From Lentinus brumalis (taxonomy: Eukaryota; Basidiomycota; Agaricomycetes; Polyporales; Polyporaceae): a DNA stretch of 64,000 nucleotides. The translations under genes and the position numbers were made by a program. The DNA is taken from contig MARA01000001.1 in NCBI GenBank assembly GCA_001792895.1, forward strand, positions 2,170,001-2,234,000, given 5' to 3'. The stretch's first letter is position 1, and the number at the start of each line of letters is the position of its first letter. The notes below the pieces were generated by a model. That model searched no databases. It was not told the DNA's origin and worked only from the letters and a program-made list of their open reading frames with translations. Shown piece after piece: positions 22,627 to 33,988 of this stretch.

Positions 22627-23144
22627 GCAGGACGCGGAGGACGGAGTGAGCGACTACGGATCGGGCGGCCCCATCTCGACTTGAGCTGTCAGATCCGGGT
22701 CTGTCAGACCCTGCATAAACGCGCCACGTCTCGTCCTCGAGGCCCGAGCGTGCGAACAGAAACGTGTGGCTCAGATGGTAGATCGCTGACCGCCAGATCT
22801 GCAGGGTGGGCGTCGGACACTTCTTTCTCTGCGTCCTTCCACCATCCAGGCGACGTGAGACCGTTCGGGGTCGCGGTACTGAGAAGTTGTGCGACATTCC
22901 GGGATATTGGTGGTTGTAGAGACTGTGACAGAAGCTGGGAACAACCAAGAGGCACTCGAAACGTCTGAAGACATGGTCAGGCCTGCGATCAAGAGACCAT
23001 TCGCGGCAACTCGGCCTGAAAGCGATTGGGGATCGCTATCTGCGCCGAGGAAGTGATCAACATGGCTCACGCTTGTTAATGTCTCGGAGACGAGGACAGA
23101 TACCAAAAAAGGACAGACGATCGATGAGAGAATACGTACATAAT

Positions 23145-23434
23145 TATGAGGGGCGCCAGCGGACAAAAAGACTCGACTTGAGGTATGGGTTTGGACTTCG
23201 AGTTTGGAGTTCGGCAACTGAACTGAACTTCAGAGTTGAACTTGGCACGTGCACAGTTCAACTTGGGTTTGTGATTTCGTTTTCGAGCGGGCGTCTACAC
23301 TTCCGGTTTCGGTTTCGGTTTCGGCTCTCGACTTCACGACTCCGAATCGCGACTTCGCCCTATGCGACGTGGTTACTGTGCACCCCGGCTGATTGACGCC
23401 TCTGGCACGCACTGCCGTTAACTCCGCAACGCCT
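23145..23434 (+). repeat. Left 290-nt terminal inverted repeat
   Basis: Begins TATGAGGGGCGCCAGCGG and ends CTCCGCAACGCCT. It is the reverse complement of 25152-25441. Open frames that cross it are mirrored in the other arm and are not genes. Confidence 0.9.
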
Positions 23435-25151
23435 CGCAGCTCACCCAAATGCGGCAGTCAAGTACTCAGGCCTCGAGTTACCAACCTTCCCTGTGACGTT
23501 TCTCGAGCCCTCCGCGGTCTTCATGGGTCGCGAAGATTGCACATACATTAGATGCAACTGGCACACCCTCTGGACTTTGCTCTGATTTACGCATTTGCAG
23601 CTCTCTCTATCATCAAGGTCAAACTGCAAGATTAGGTCAAGGGTAAGTCCCCTTTGCTCGAAGTTCTGCGTCAGGCCGTAGCTCTGCATTAATATGCATA
23701 CTAACAATTATTATTGTTTTGCTTGTACTTAGCATCCAAGACGTACACATGCGAAAACTCGAAGTGTTCTCTGAGCTCTCTGTCCACACTGCTTGCGACG
23801 TAAGCTCGCCGAATTGCCTTCATGTGCAGCACAAGCTGACACCTTTCTTCACAGATTCAACTGCATACTTCTCTTTAAGTTTTTGAACTTGAGATCGTAC
23901 GCTTTATGCACGGTACATGGTGAGTACTTCCCTGTGTCCCGGTTCGCCCTCGCACACTGCACTGACATACACATCAACATTGAACAGATCTGTCGATGGC
24001 GACGACGGCTCGCACACACGCTCTCCCGAGCAGTCCATCGTATCCGTCATTCAGCCCAACGGCGGACAAGTTCGCACTAGTAATAAGTAGTAGGGTTTTC
24101 GTGCCCTTCAGCAGTGAGCGCTCACAGACTTACTCAGTTGTCGCAGGTGCGATGAGCCTATACCTCGGAAGCATACATCAAGCTCGATTTCGGGGTACGT
24201 TCCTGCTCATTTTGACTAGCTATCAACCTGCTAATGGCTGCTCACCAGGGCACTAGGACTCTCCGACACACGCGACCGTCTCGAGTCTGAGACCACACCC
24301 AACTGCGCTGCCCGCCACGATCTCTCAGGCTCCGCAACCTGATCATGCCAACTCGCGTAAGAAATAGTTCACCTGCAGTCTTAGTAGTACTACAGGACAA
24401 TGCATATCCACCGCTGCGCACCTGCCGCCGCCGCCACCCTTGTCGTAATGTGCAGCTCGGGCGACAAGAAAGGCAGCTGGGGTGCCTTCCCATCATGCTC
24501 TCGCAAGCGGCCTGTGTTCGCCGCCCGCCGCCCAATGTCCCAGTGCATTTGTGCACGAGTTCATCCCATGCATGTCCCTCTCGGCCGGTCCACGCAAATG
24601 GTAGACGATCTTCCACTTCCCGACTCCTGTCCCAAGATGCACTGGCAGTGCACACTTTGCATGTGTCCTGAGGTGAAGCGCTCACATCGCACATGAAGTT
24701 GTCTCATCTGCTGGCAAGATGAGTCTCAGCACGCAGACTAAGCATTGTGCCCGCCGACGTTGTGTCACCCATGGGCAACGTATCCACGGCCCCGCAGTCA
24801 CGGCTGGAATTTCTGAGACTCACATCATATTCGTCACATACGAGGCTCTGGTCTAGGAGCCTAGAACGAGCTAAATAGAGGGGATACTTATCAGTACTAA
24901 GTATCAAGTACTAGGTAGTACTAGGTGAATGATGCGGCGCACCTTGTCGTCCTCGATGCTTACTAGCTTGCTGGCTCTCCTTCTCAGAGTCTCCTACTTC
25001 GATTTCAGAGCGTTGATGTCAAGCTTTGTACTCGTCCGAGTCACAGTCTGTGCCGTGGACGCAGACTCCGCTGGACACTGGCAGTAACTTACTGAACTTG
25101 AAGTACTTAGAAGTTAGTAGCAAGCCTAGTTCCTGCTTGTGGGAGCGCTGC

Positions 25152-25441
25152 AGGCGTTGCGGAGTTAACGGCAGTGCGTGCCAGAGGCGTCAATCAGCCG
25201 GGGTGCACAGTAACCACGTCGCATAGGGCGAAGTCGCGATTCGGAGTCGTGAAGTCGAGAGCCGAAACCGAAACCGAAACCGGAAGTGTAGACGCCCGCT
25301 CGAAAACGAAATCACAAACCCAAGTTGAACTGTGCACGTGCCAAGTTCAACTCCGAAGTTCAGTTCAGTTGCCGAACTCCAAACTCGAAGTCCAAACCCA
25401 TACCTCAAGTCGAGTCTTTTTGTCCGCTGGCGCCCCTCATA
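25152..25441 (-). repeat. Right 290-nt terminal inverted repeat
   Basis: Begins AGGCGTTGCGGAGTTAAC and ends GGCGCCCCTCATA. Reverse complement of the left arm with a single difference found by eye. Confidence 0.9.
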
Positions 25442-25827
25442 CATAATAGAAGCTTGAGGATTTGAACCTTGAAGCCAGTGCAGCTGCGCCCCAGTCTCCG
25501 GGCCCACTGTCGTCGGCGCTCCTTGTATTGGCTGCTCGTGAAGTGGGTCACCGAAAAATCATGCTGAGCGAGCCTGGATGGGACATACGTACGCTCCTCC
25601 CCAAGGTCTTGAAGCGCGATTGCTTGCGATCGAGGGCCGCGAGGTAGGTCGTCGCCAAGATTGAAGCGCAGCATCCGGCGGCCAACGACTCGAAGTCAGT
25701 CCCGTCCCTGTCAACAGAATGCGCCTGCGGAGAGAGAGATCAAGTCGAAGGCATCGTACATAGAAGGCGTCGAAGTTGGCGGCAAGCTTACGCATCAAGG
25801 TCGAGTTGCAAGTTTGCAACTTGCTCG

Positions 25828-25884
25828 CGACCCCGAACACCGTACTCCGGCGCTCCATATATGGTCTTCATACTGAACACTCGG
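25828..25884 (-). repeat. Conserved 3'-flank element, copy d
   Basis: Plus strand: GCGACCCCGAACACCG, spacer, CTCCATATATGG, TCTTC, ATACTGAACACTCGG. It lies about 380 bp beyond the stop of family member 5. Confidence 0.65.
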
Positions 25885-26263
25885 AAAACCCCCACATAAT
25901 TCATCATCATACCTATTGCGTGCGCTCACTTGTGTGCAGAGCTCGGAGGCAAGGAAAATTCATTGTTTTAAGTACTCTCATTCTACCATGACGTCTGCAA
26001 GGGCGTCTCATAGTCATCGGAAACCGGACGAGGAGTATGACCATACACATAGCATAAGCATAAGCACACAAGTACATCAGACAAGCACAGCACAGACAGA
26101 GCATGGACGTAACAACAGTTGGACACAGCGATAGTAGAGTACCATCAGAGCTCTGTGGATTTAGCGACCCATGTCACCAAGCCAAGCCAGAGCTCTGCAC
26201 AACGAAGAGTACCGGAACAAAGTCGGGTCACGTACAGGGGAGGCATAGACATGTTCAATGAGA

Positions 26264-26810
26264 CTAGTAGCGGCTGCTCACTGGCGTCCGCGCCCGGAAG
26301 GTTACTACCGGGTCGCGAACCGCCCTGACAGGAACGTATACCGGCGTAAGAGGACGTAGCGAGAACAACGAGCCGGAAGAACGTGGAGCTGAGAGGAACA
26401 TGGATGAAGAGGGTCGTCCAGAGAGGTCGACTGCAACCTCTGCGAGTTGGACATGTCGCTTCTCATGGATGCAGTGCAAGCACCTCGACGGATTGATGGC
26501 AGCGATGGACGCTCCCGCACGCGACGAGGCGTGGACATGCTCGCGAGCAGCTCTGGCATGGCCTGCGCAACAGGTCTTGCGAGCCACGATATAGAGGGCT
26601 ATGATAGTGACCAAGAAGCCTACTGCAGCATCCGAGCAATGGATTGTCAGCCTCCGAGGTACCGGGTGGATGCAGAGCTATCTGGTACATACTCAGAGAG
26701 CCAGTCATGGTGATCACGATCTTGGGCGAGAACATGTCTGCATCGGTGCCTAGAGAGGAGGTGGGGGGAGGTATCTGTAGAACTGGAGTCAAGGACGAGG
26801 ACGTCGACAA
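26264..26810 (-). CDS. Single-pass membrane protein, family member 5 (start codon uncertain)
   Basis: Exon 2 is 26622-26264, intron 26692-26623 (GTATGT...TGCAG, 70 nt, phase 1), exon 1 ends at 26693. Helix: MFSPKIVITMTGSL-IGFLVTIIALY-IVARKTCCAG. It continues AREHVHASSRAGASIAAI, NPSRCLHCIHEKRH and a tail with LRPLTPVYVPVRAVRDP. The N-terminus that aligns with members 4 and 6 (STSSSLTPVLQIPPPTSSLG) would start at 26810, but the codon there is TTG and no in-frame ATG exists before an upstream TAG; the first ATG is at 26733-26735, just before the helix. Either the start codon was lost, a near-cognate start is used, or an upstream exon supplies it. TATA region CCTGCTATATAACG lies at 26924-26937. 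Function unknown. Confidence 0.65.
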
Positions 26811-26923
26811 AATGGTAGGTAACCACAGGACTTCGGCGGGGATGGGGGCGTTGAGTCGTGTAGACTAGGAAACAGAGCGGAGAGAGACGTCGATGTGCTG
26901 CCTCGTAGTGGCCAGTCCGGAAT

Positions 26924-26937
26924 CGTTATATAGCAGG
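26924..26937 (-). promoter_or_regulatory. Core promoter TATA region of family member 5
   Basis: Minus-strand CCTGCTATATAACG, 114-127 bp upstream of the TTG at 26810; identical to the box upstream of member 4. Confidence 0.6.
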
Positions 26938-28188
26938 CACAAACGCGTCCGTAGTGACACGCTGAGTTTGCGCGCCATGCAGTGTTCGAAGAGCCGGTTG
27001 GCCTCAGATGGGGCACTGGTGAGGAATGCCGTTATCAATGGGCGCGCACAAGACGCGCGGAGTCGTCTAGTACGTATCAGGACTTCTGGAACCGCCAGGA
27101 GCGAGGACACTCGTAGATAGATGTCACTTCGAGCGCGGACTCACTGCTTCGAACTTCGAGCGCGGACTCACTGCTTCGAACTTCGATTCCAATCGCGTGC
27201 TAGGCCTAAGCAGTTGTAGATGGTGACGTAAGACGCCCTGGCAATCTACTAGGTCGTGGAAAGCGGGTCACACTTAAATTTCCCTCACAGTCGCATGTTG
27301 CGCAACATATTGAGTGCTATAGACGGGGATGCGCGTGTATCTTCAGCCCATGACTGATCTCGCCGCGCAGATCCTCACAAGTGACTTCTACCCTGGCTGT
27401 GGCGACCGCGGGCGCGCGGACCGTTCGATCTTCCTCAAGCTTCAACCCGGGCGGGGAGAGTACGAAGGACGAACGACTTCACTGCGGACTCTTCAATCGA
27501 GCCGGAGGCGGACGTGAAGAATTGGCAATGCACTGTGCACTGCCAGACCATCATGTCCCTTCCAAAAGGTATGCTATCGTTCCGCCGAGTCCGGCATAAT
27601 ACGACGCGTCTAATCTTACACCGTGTTCAATCGGTGCAACGCGGTTCACAACGATGTGGGTCATAAGCTACAGAAGCTGACCATACGCATCACTCTGAAG
27701 AGCACAGTGGCGAGTGATCATTTGACATGGACATACAAACGGAGATAGCAGTTCTCAAATACAACGATGGAATTGCGTACCTTCATTGCCATTATGTATC
27801 TCTGGTCACTCGGAGAGATGATCAGGATAACCCAGCAGACGCGGTGTAGGTCGCGGTATCCATACCTTGGCGTGAGGGACCCCCCTATTAGCATTGCGGC
27901 AGCAAGTCCCAAGCTGTAGACAAAGATGTATGAGACTAGGCTGAGCAACTTGCAAGAACAGTACAGACGAGGTTGAGAGTTCAAGTTGAAAGTTAAGTAA
28001 ACCACATTGACCGTCGCGGTGGAAGCGCGCGAGGCGCCTCTGGGTATGAACATTCAGGCGGCGCGTCGGCATTGGCCGCTCCCCGTCCAGCTTGGTTGTC
28101 GCCGCCGACGTTCGCCGCAACGTCCACGTCGTCGAGCTCACTGTCGCCTACCTCTTTCACGTCGTCCACTCCTGTCCTTCTCGCCGTC
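26938..28188. other. Intergenic, no gene recognised
   Basis: Contains a 27-bp perfect tandem duplication at 27127-27180. Short open frames on both strands have no recognisable domain. The right end must hold the promoter of the V-ATPase gene. Confidence 0.4.
27127..27180. repeat. 27-bp unit tandemly duplicated
   Basis: Two exact copies of a unit beginning CTTCGAGCGCGGACTCACTG occupy 27127-27153 and 27154-27180, followed by the first few bases of a third copy. Confidence 0.9.
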
Positions 28189-29574
28189 ATGTCTGAGCTC
28201 TGCCCCGTCTACGCGCCCTTCTTCGGTGCCATGGTGAGTCATCGCCGTGCTGCCACATGTTCGTCCTCGCGACTCATGACGCATTCAGGGCTGCACCAGC
28301 GCAATCGTCTTCACTTGTGAGTTCTCCTGTTTGAATACACGCGTAGACCCCTTTGATGAGTGTTATGATCAGCCATTGGTGCTAGGTGAGCAGAAGTCAT
28401 CGCCAACAGCGAGAGGAGGCTAATTGGTACGCCAGCTATGGTACCGCGAAGTCAGGAGTTGGCATTTCTGCCATGTCAGTCCTCCGCCCCGACCTCATGA
28501 TGAGGTGTGTTATCCCCGTTATTATGGCTGGTATCATTGCTGTGAGTACTTCGCACGGCATGTGAAACATCCAGGTATTGACATGGCCACCAAAGATCTA
28601 CGGTCTCGTCGTGTCTGTCCTCATCTCCGGCAACCGTACGTGTCCTCTTTCACATGTTCAATCTAGATACTCACGGACGCGTAGTGTCGATGGAGATGAC
28701 GCTGTTCCAAGGCTTCGTTCAGCTCGGTGCTGGGCTCTCGGTCGGTCTCGCTGGTCTCGCTGCCGGTTTCGCTATTGGCATCGTCGGAGACGCTGGTGTC
28801 CGGGGTACCGCGCAGCAGCCGCGTCTGTTCGTCGGAATGGTACGTCATATCTCGCGACTGTCCAGAATCCATTCCCCGTTGCAGGAAGTTAGCAGAAACG
28901 CGTCGGAAGTCTGTCATTTCCTTGTCGTCGACCATAATAGCTCCCGAAAGCGCAGGAAATGATAGAGGTTCACGCGTTTCCTGTCATTCCTTCTGCAGTG
29001 GATGCATGACCCGGCAGGGATACCCGCTCTTTGAACGGGCTCAAAGGGGAGAGATATAGGCCGCGGGAGAATACCTTTTGTTTCGTTCCAGAGCGCGGTC
29101 AGCCAGAAGGTTACCTTTCAGGCTGAGACTCGGCCGAAAGGTAACCTTCACGACGTGCATATTCAGATTCCAGAGGCCAGGACATGCATGGGCAATTCTC
29201 GGGGAGTCTTTCATTTCCTTCATCAGCATCCACGGAAGCAGGGGAAATGATGGAGTACCTGCTCATTTCAGATGCATGTCCTGGCCTCGAAAACTTGGAC
29301 ATACACGTCGTGCTTGCGCAGCGACTTTTAGCCTATCGACATGCCTTTGATCCAGTTCAAACCGCTGGAAGCCTGCTGTGTGGTTCCACGCCGTATTGGT
29401 GCTGTACTAAATAACTGTCTGTCAACCAGATTCTCATTCTCATTTTCGCCGAAGTCTTGGGTCTCTACGGTCTCATTGTTGCGCTCATCATGAACTCGCG
29501 TGCGGGAGACGTCGTTGGTGCCGTGAGTACTTCCTTGCCGTTCCTCTTCGAACAATCGCTCACTGCAGTCCTAG
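28189..29574 (+). CDS. VMA3: V-type H+-ATPase proteolipid subunit c
   Basis: Start at 28189 ([15 protein letters not shown]). Exon 1 ends at 28233. A 13-nt microexon at 28373-28385 (CCATTGGTGCTAG) is needed to give the family-standard [16 protein letters not shown]. Later exons give [73 protein letters not shown] and [20 protein letters not shown]. The last intron ends at CAG before TCC TAG, giving a short C-terminus [11 protein letters not shown]. Four transmembrane helices make two hairpins; the proton-carrying Glu is in helix 4 ([11 protein letters not shown]). Subunit c forms the membrane rotor ring of Vo in vacuolar and endosomal membranes. Oddity: the intron after FVGM is about 590 nt and contains a foldback repeat. 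Confidence 0.96.
29060..29370. repeat. Foldback repeat inside the VMA3 intron
   Basis: Two nested palindromes. The first is GAAGGTTACCTTTC (29106-29119) and GAAAGGTAACCTTC (29136-29149), a perfect 14-bp stem with a 16-nt loop. The second has 69-nt arms, 29150-29218 and 29243-29311, sharing ACGACGTG, GAGGCCAGGACATGCAT and CATTTCC in inverted orientation around a 24-nt spacer. A related copy lies in intron 1 of the P450 gene, so this is a mobile or formerly mobile family tolerated in introns. Confidence 0.75.
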
Positions 29575-29943
29575 TGCTCCGCATAAATTGCATGAACGCG
29601 ACGAAGACTCTGGCGAAGGCGGGGGTATATGCTCGATATGGACAATTCCCGACGTTGCATACCATCCTCTCACGAGGAAGTTTCGCTGCACATCTCCAAG
29701 TGTTTTCCGGTTCTATAGTCATGTGCTGTACGGTACATATAATACCACCTCGTCTCGGCGATCTTTTGTGCTCTCCAGCTGCGTGCCTTGGGCGCTCAGA
29801 TCTGACGTGGCTTCGGCGCTTGAATTGAGATAAGATAGAAATGCGAGTCGACCCCAGGTCCGAGCTTGCCATCTGCGCTTTCTCCCATCTATTTCTGCCA
29901 ACGGACGACGTGGCGGCCGTCGACGAAGACAGCGAGGAGGACG

Positions 29944-32900
29944 ATGTTCTCGTTGCTTCCGACGTCCCTGCTTGCTCTACTCCTAGCCTCGCCAGCACTG
30001 ACGGCGCCGACGACACCGAACGATCCCTTTCATGACCTCGCCGTCCTTGCCCCCAAGCAGCCCCAGGATCCCATATGCTGCTTGAGGCCGTTGTCGCCTC
30101 TCGAACCAGCCGCCGACGAGGACATTTTGCTCTCGTTTGAGGACTGGAAGGCCAGGCGGTTATCAGACGCGAAGGAGCGCGAGGCGACACCACCGACGTC
30201 TGGTCGTGCGGAGAACCTCTCCGAGTCCACGGTCGCTGCAGAGTCGTCGCAAACTCCTCCGAAGTCCCAGGGTTCGCCATACGTTGACGTACAAGAGGGC
30301 AGCGGCTCCCAAGAACGCCTGGAGCCTCACTTCCGCATTCCCATCACCGACCGCTTCAACTACGCCTCGCTGGACTGCTCCGCACGTGTGCATGCCGCGC
30401 ACAAGTCGGCCAAGTCCGCGTCGTCGATCCTGTCGCACAAGAAGGACCGGTACATGCTCAGTCCGTGCTCCGAGAAGACCCAGTACGTGATTGTTGAGCT
30501 CTGCGAGGATATCCGGATCGACACCGTGCAACTGGCGAACTTCGAGTTCTTCAGCGGTGTCTTCAAGGACTTCTCGGTCAGCGTGGCGAAGACGTACACG
30601 ACGAACCTGGAGGAGTGGACGCCGGCGGGAACGTTTAGGGGCAGGAATGTTCGGGGGGTGCAGGTGAGTAGAACGAAGCCTTTTGGAAGCCCCGGCAGAT
30701 ATCTCTCTATTCGCCTCTACTCCCGGATTCTGTTGGGACTGGTTCTGCCCCTGGGGTAAATCCACGGGCATGACTTACGGTATTCCACGAGTGTCATGTC
30801 ATCCTCGCGCTCCGCGCGTTGAGCAGTCGCGTGCAGATTGGACGGTGTCGATGTCTACGCGGTTTCCGAGAGTGCCACGCTCATGCTCTGCTCTCCGTGA
30901 TAATACTTGGGGCATGCGGTTTCATCGTAATCTCTCCACGTCAACCTTGGATATGACGTGCCTGCGAGCACGGAAATAGCGACACGGGGAACTTTCTGTA
31001 TGAGGTGATTATCCACACACTTCCTGTGGTCTCTCGTTGCTCTCTCCTGCGGTATATCGGTGCAGCGGTTCCACTTAGTCGACCTTCCTTGCACTTCCAT
31101 CTTGAATCAGGTCGTATAATCATCTCCTGGTATGCTAACACATGCCACTCCGCAGTCCTTTCACCCACCACCTACCCTACGCGACTTCTACCGGTTCATT
31201 CGCATCGACTTTCACTCGCATTATGGTAACGAGTACTACTGTCCGGTCTCTCTACTCCGCGTCTACGGCCTCACGCACCTCGATGCATGGCAGTGGGAGA
31301 CATGGGAAGCAGAGAGTCGTGCGAAGCGCTCCGCGGAAGAGGCCAGTTCCCCAGTCGAAGTCGTCGCCGACGCTCCTGCCCCGGCGCACACGCCCGTCAT
31401 TCACAGCGAGGACGCGGAAGTAACCTCTCAGACTATCGTTGAAGACGACTCATCCTCATCTTCGGACATACCTGTCACTTCGGATATCCTCAATTCTCTC
31501 CAGTACAATATTTACACATCTTCTGGCATTCTCGATATACCAAAATCCCCGGAAGCTGCGACAGTGCACGGCCAGGAGAGTACGCCTCCCGCCAAGCCTC
31601 TCAGCGACGACTCTGCCCACGACTCCGCACGACCCCAGACCGACCATCTGTACAACACCCATGTATCATTATCGACCTCGACGCACGTTCACTCCACGAC
31701 CTCCGACAACCACTCGGCATCCATATATATTGACTCCCATTCGGATTCGGCCTCGCATGCGCCTCCTCACAGTTCTCACAGTTCTTCTTCCATCCGCTCA
31801 TCTACCGCGACACCCAACGCCTCTTCCATTTCCACTATATCCGCTTCTCATGTCCCACCCCGGCCCCGCCCGCCTCAACTGGTGGCGAATCAATCTATCG
31901 CACAATCATGAACCGGCTCACGGCGCTCGAAGGCAGCACTACGCTGTACGCTCGCTATGTCGAGGAGCAGACCGCCGGTATGCGCGAGGTCCTTCGGCGG
32001 CTGACTGAGGACATTGGGCGGCTGGAAGGCATAGTGAGTCACGCCTCAGCCGTGAATCGAGTAGGGTACTGATGGAGACCACCAGGGCAAGGCTCAGTCC
32101 CAGTTGTGGCAGCGTTCCGTTGTTGAGCTCGAGAAGCAAACCCGGCAATTGGAGGACGAACAGCGCGAGCTCCTCCACAGGGTCAACTATCTGACGGATG
32201 AGGTTAGTCGCCCCGACCCCACGCTCATCCACATGCACTGACTTGGCCGAAGGTGGTACTGGAGAAGCGCCTCGGCATCGCTCAGCTCTGTCTCCTGCTC
32301 ACCGTGCTCGTCTTCATGGCGCTCACCCGCGGCTCCAGAGGGGAGTACGCTCGTCCCCCTGGCGCTCGGTCGGTGCGGGAGTGGGGTCGACGGACGTTCA
32401 GTTTCAGCGGCGGGCTTGTCAATCGCTTTCGCACAGGTAGTCCCACACCTACGCATGCTGTCGACAAGAATTCTGAAGGTGCGTGCATCTGCTAGGGACC
32501 TGCCGGTCTGTAATCATATATGGCTGTCATAGACAACGATGTCCTGTTCCCGTCAGTGGAAAGCCAGGCTTCCGACGATCTGCCTCGGCCTCGACGGGCA
32601 CACGCGGCTGGAACCAACAGGAAGACGCTTGCACGCCCACATACACCCACAGCCATCCGAACGCCCACCAGCAGGCATTTCGCCCACCGCGCAAGCAACG
32701 CCACATCCCCCTCCCACCATGCATTTGGCCCCCGCCCTCAGATGCAGCGCTCGGGCTCAGGAAGCATGACATTAGGCTTCGGGGCATTGGCCCCGTACCA
32801 AAGTCGGCGAAACGGTGGGCGAGGACAGCGCATTTGCACGAGGTCAAGCTTGCAACGCCCAGGCGTCAGAAACAGACAAACGGAGACAACACGCCAGTCC

Positions 32901-33289
32901 CTTCCGCGAGCGGCAGCGACACGCCAGCGCGGAACACCTTCGACGCTGACGCCTCTCCCAATGCCGATGACGCGAACGCTCAGTTCCTCGTTCTGCCTGC
33001 GGCGATTGACCGTTCGGAGACGATCACGCTCGGTACGGTTGGGAGGGGTAAGGGGCGGATAGTCGCTGGGGGTATGCGGCAGCCCTCCCCACTCCGGCCT
33101 GCAGCGGTCATTGACTTGTCCTCCCCTCCCCTGCGGAGTCGGCGTCTCGCTCCGAGCGAGAGTGATGCGAGCGAAGGAGATGCGTGGATCGATACGGACG
33201 TCGATGGTTCGGAGTGCGACTCGGTCGTCGATGCCGGACCAGAGGGTGTGTTCCGCGAACGGACATCGGTGGCGAACAGTTCGATGTGA
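29944..33289 (+). CDS. SUN-domain protein of the SLP1/Opt family
   Basis: Start at 29944 gives a signal peptide (MFSLLPTSLLALLLASPALT). An acidic region with LLSFEDWKARRLSDAK follows, typical of SLP1-type proteins, then the SUN-like domain: DRFNYASLDCSARVHAAHKS, ILSHKKDRYMLSPCS, YVIVELCEDIRIDTVQLANF, EFFSGVFKDFSVSVA and, across an intron of about 490 nt (acceptor at 31155), DFYRFIRIDFHSHYGNEYYC and LLRVYGLTHLDAW. A Ser-rich linker, a predicted coiled coil (EEQTAGMREVLRRLTEDIGR ... ELEKQTRQLEDEQRELLH) and a transmembrane helix (LGIAQLCLLLTVLVFMAL) come next, with a long basic tail. Yeast Slp1 acts in the ER with Emp65 in folding/quality control of membrane proteins. The C-terminal splicing after 32480 is ambiguous: the ending with stop at 33287-33289 looks the more protein-like of two candidates. 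Confidence 0.85.
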
Positions 33290-33988
33290 AATCTGGATGA
33301 CAGAGGGCGTCGTTGTGTCTTCTGGCGTGTCGCGTGCCCTTCGCTGCGTGCGTCGCTGTGCTGACATGCTGTTTATTCGTGTACATGTTTTTGGATAGGC
33401 TGACTGCAGGGCAATCTGATCTTCGGAAGGACACTCTTTGCACGCTTTGTGGCGCAGTCTACGTTCTTCGACATGTGGTGGGCACTGGGCGGTAGCTAGT
33501 TGCCAGGAGGCTAGCGAAACGCCTGCTTGCATTTTCCCCTACTCTTCTGTAGCGTCAGGAAGGACCCGAAGGGCGCACGAGGTGAGTCCTTGCAACCTAC
33601 ATACGACTGCGATTTGACCTGAGATCTACAGATCTCTTTGCTTACAACTCGGTCCTGGGACGTTCCGGGTGCCGAGTACATAAGCAAGAAGCGTCACGCG
33701 GTTTAGAAGTTCCTCCAGCCAAAACCTACACAACAGTGAGTTCGCTGAACTGCTTGCATCCGCATGATGAGCAAATTGTCCACAGCTGACAGTGGGTCAA
33801 TTCCGAGTGTGTTCGGAGGTACCAATCTGAGAGCAGAGAGAATTGCGTCAATCGTCTGCGCAATGGTTCGAGCCGCCACCTATGCTTCGAAACACGGAAG
33901 TCGACATGACGGTGCGACGGTATAAAAACTGACCGCATTGACCAACAGCATTCTCAGTCCCCATATAAGGAAGACTAGTACGCCTCCC
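33290..33988. other. Intergenic with TATA box of the downstream gene
   Basis: No gene recognised. TATAAAA at 33921-33927 lies about 62 bp before the start at 33989 and is the probable core promoter. Confidence 0.5.
33921..33927 (+). promoter_or_regulatory. TATA box of the CmcJ/AsaB-like gene
   Basis: TATAAAA in the context GACGGTATAAAAACTG, 62 bp upstream of the ATG. Confidence 0.6.

Larger units (their letters stand above)
23139..25447. mobile_element. DNA transposon-like element with 290-nt terminal inverted repeats
   Basis: Element 23145-25441 (2,297 bp) with terminal inverted repeats 23145-23434 and 25152-25441. I compared the two arms by eye and found one difference (A at the left arm, G in the right, within CTGAACTTCRGAGTTGAAC). 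Outer ends are TATGAGGGGCGCC. The 6-bp direct repeat CATAAT flanks it at 23139-23144 and 25442-25447 (8 bp with one mismatch if the boundary is shifted by one). The arms contain a short telomere-like run of CGGTTT units. The 1.7-kb interior has no recognisable transposase, so the copy is probably non-autonomous. Near-identity of the arms implies recent insertion or arm homogenisation. Long-arm MULE or another TIR superfamily is possible; the short target duplication does not settle it. Confidence 0.85.

Noticed and set aside
23073..23396. 107-residue plus-strand frame, with a near-identical minus-strand frame at 25190-25507
   Set aside because: Both lie in the 290-nt inverted arms and mirror each other; the similarity is due to the repeat, not to a protein.
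24242..24694. 150-residue minus-strand frame inside the 2.3-kb element, considered as a transposase
   Set aside because: No catalytic triad, zinc finger or other transposase motif, and overlapping open frames on the other strand are equally long.
25440..25475. Minus-strand GGTTCAAATCC resembling a tRNA T loop
   Set aside because: No pairing T stem and no clover-leaf upstream.
29465..30280. 271-residue antisense frame over VMA3 and the SUN gene start
   Set aside because: It crosses two real genes on the other strand and has no domain.
32520..33062. Alternative C-terminal frame of the SUN protein ending at 33062
   Set aside because: After about 32790 it becomes Arg/Thr/Ser-rich noise, whereas the 33289-ending frame reads as ordinary protein. 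The first part (to GFGALAP) is probably coding, so a splice between the two frames is likely but was not located.
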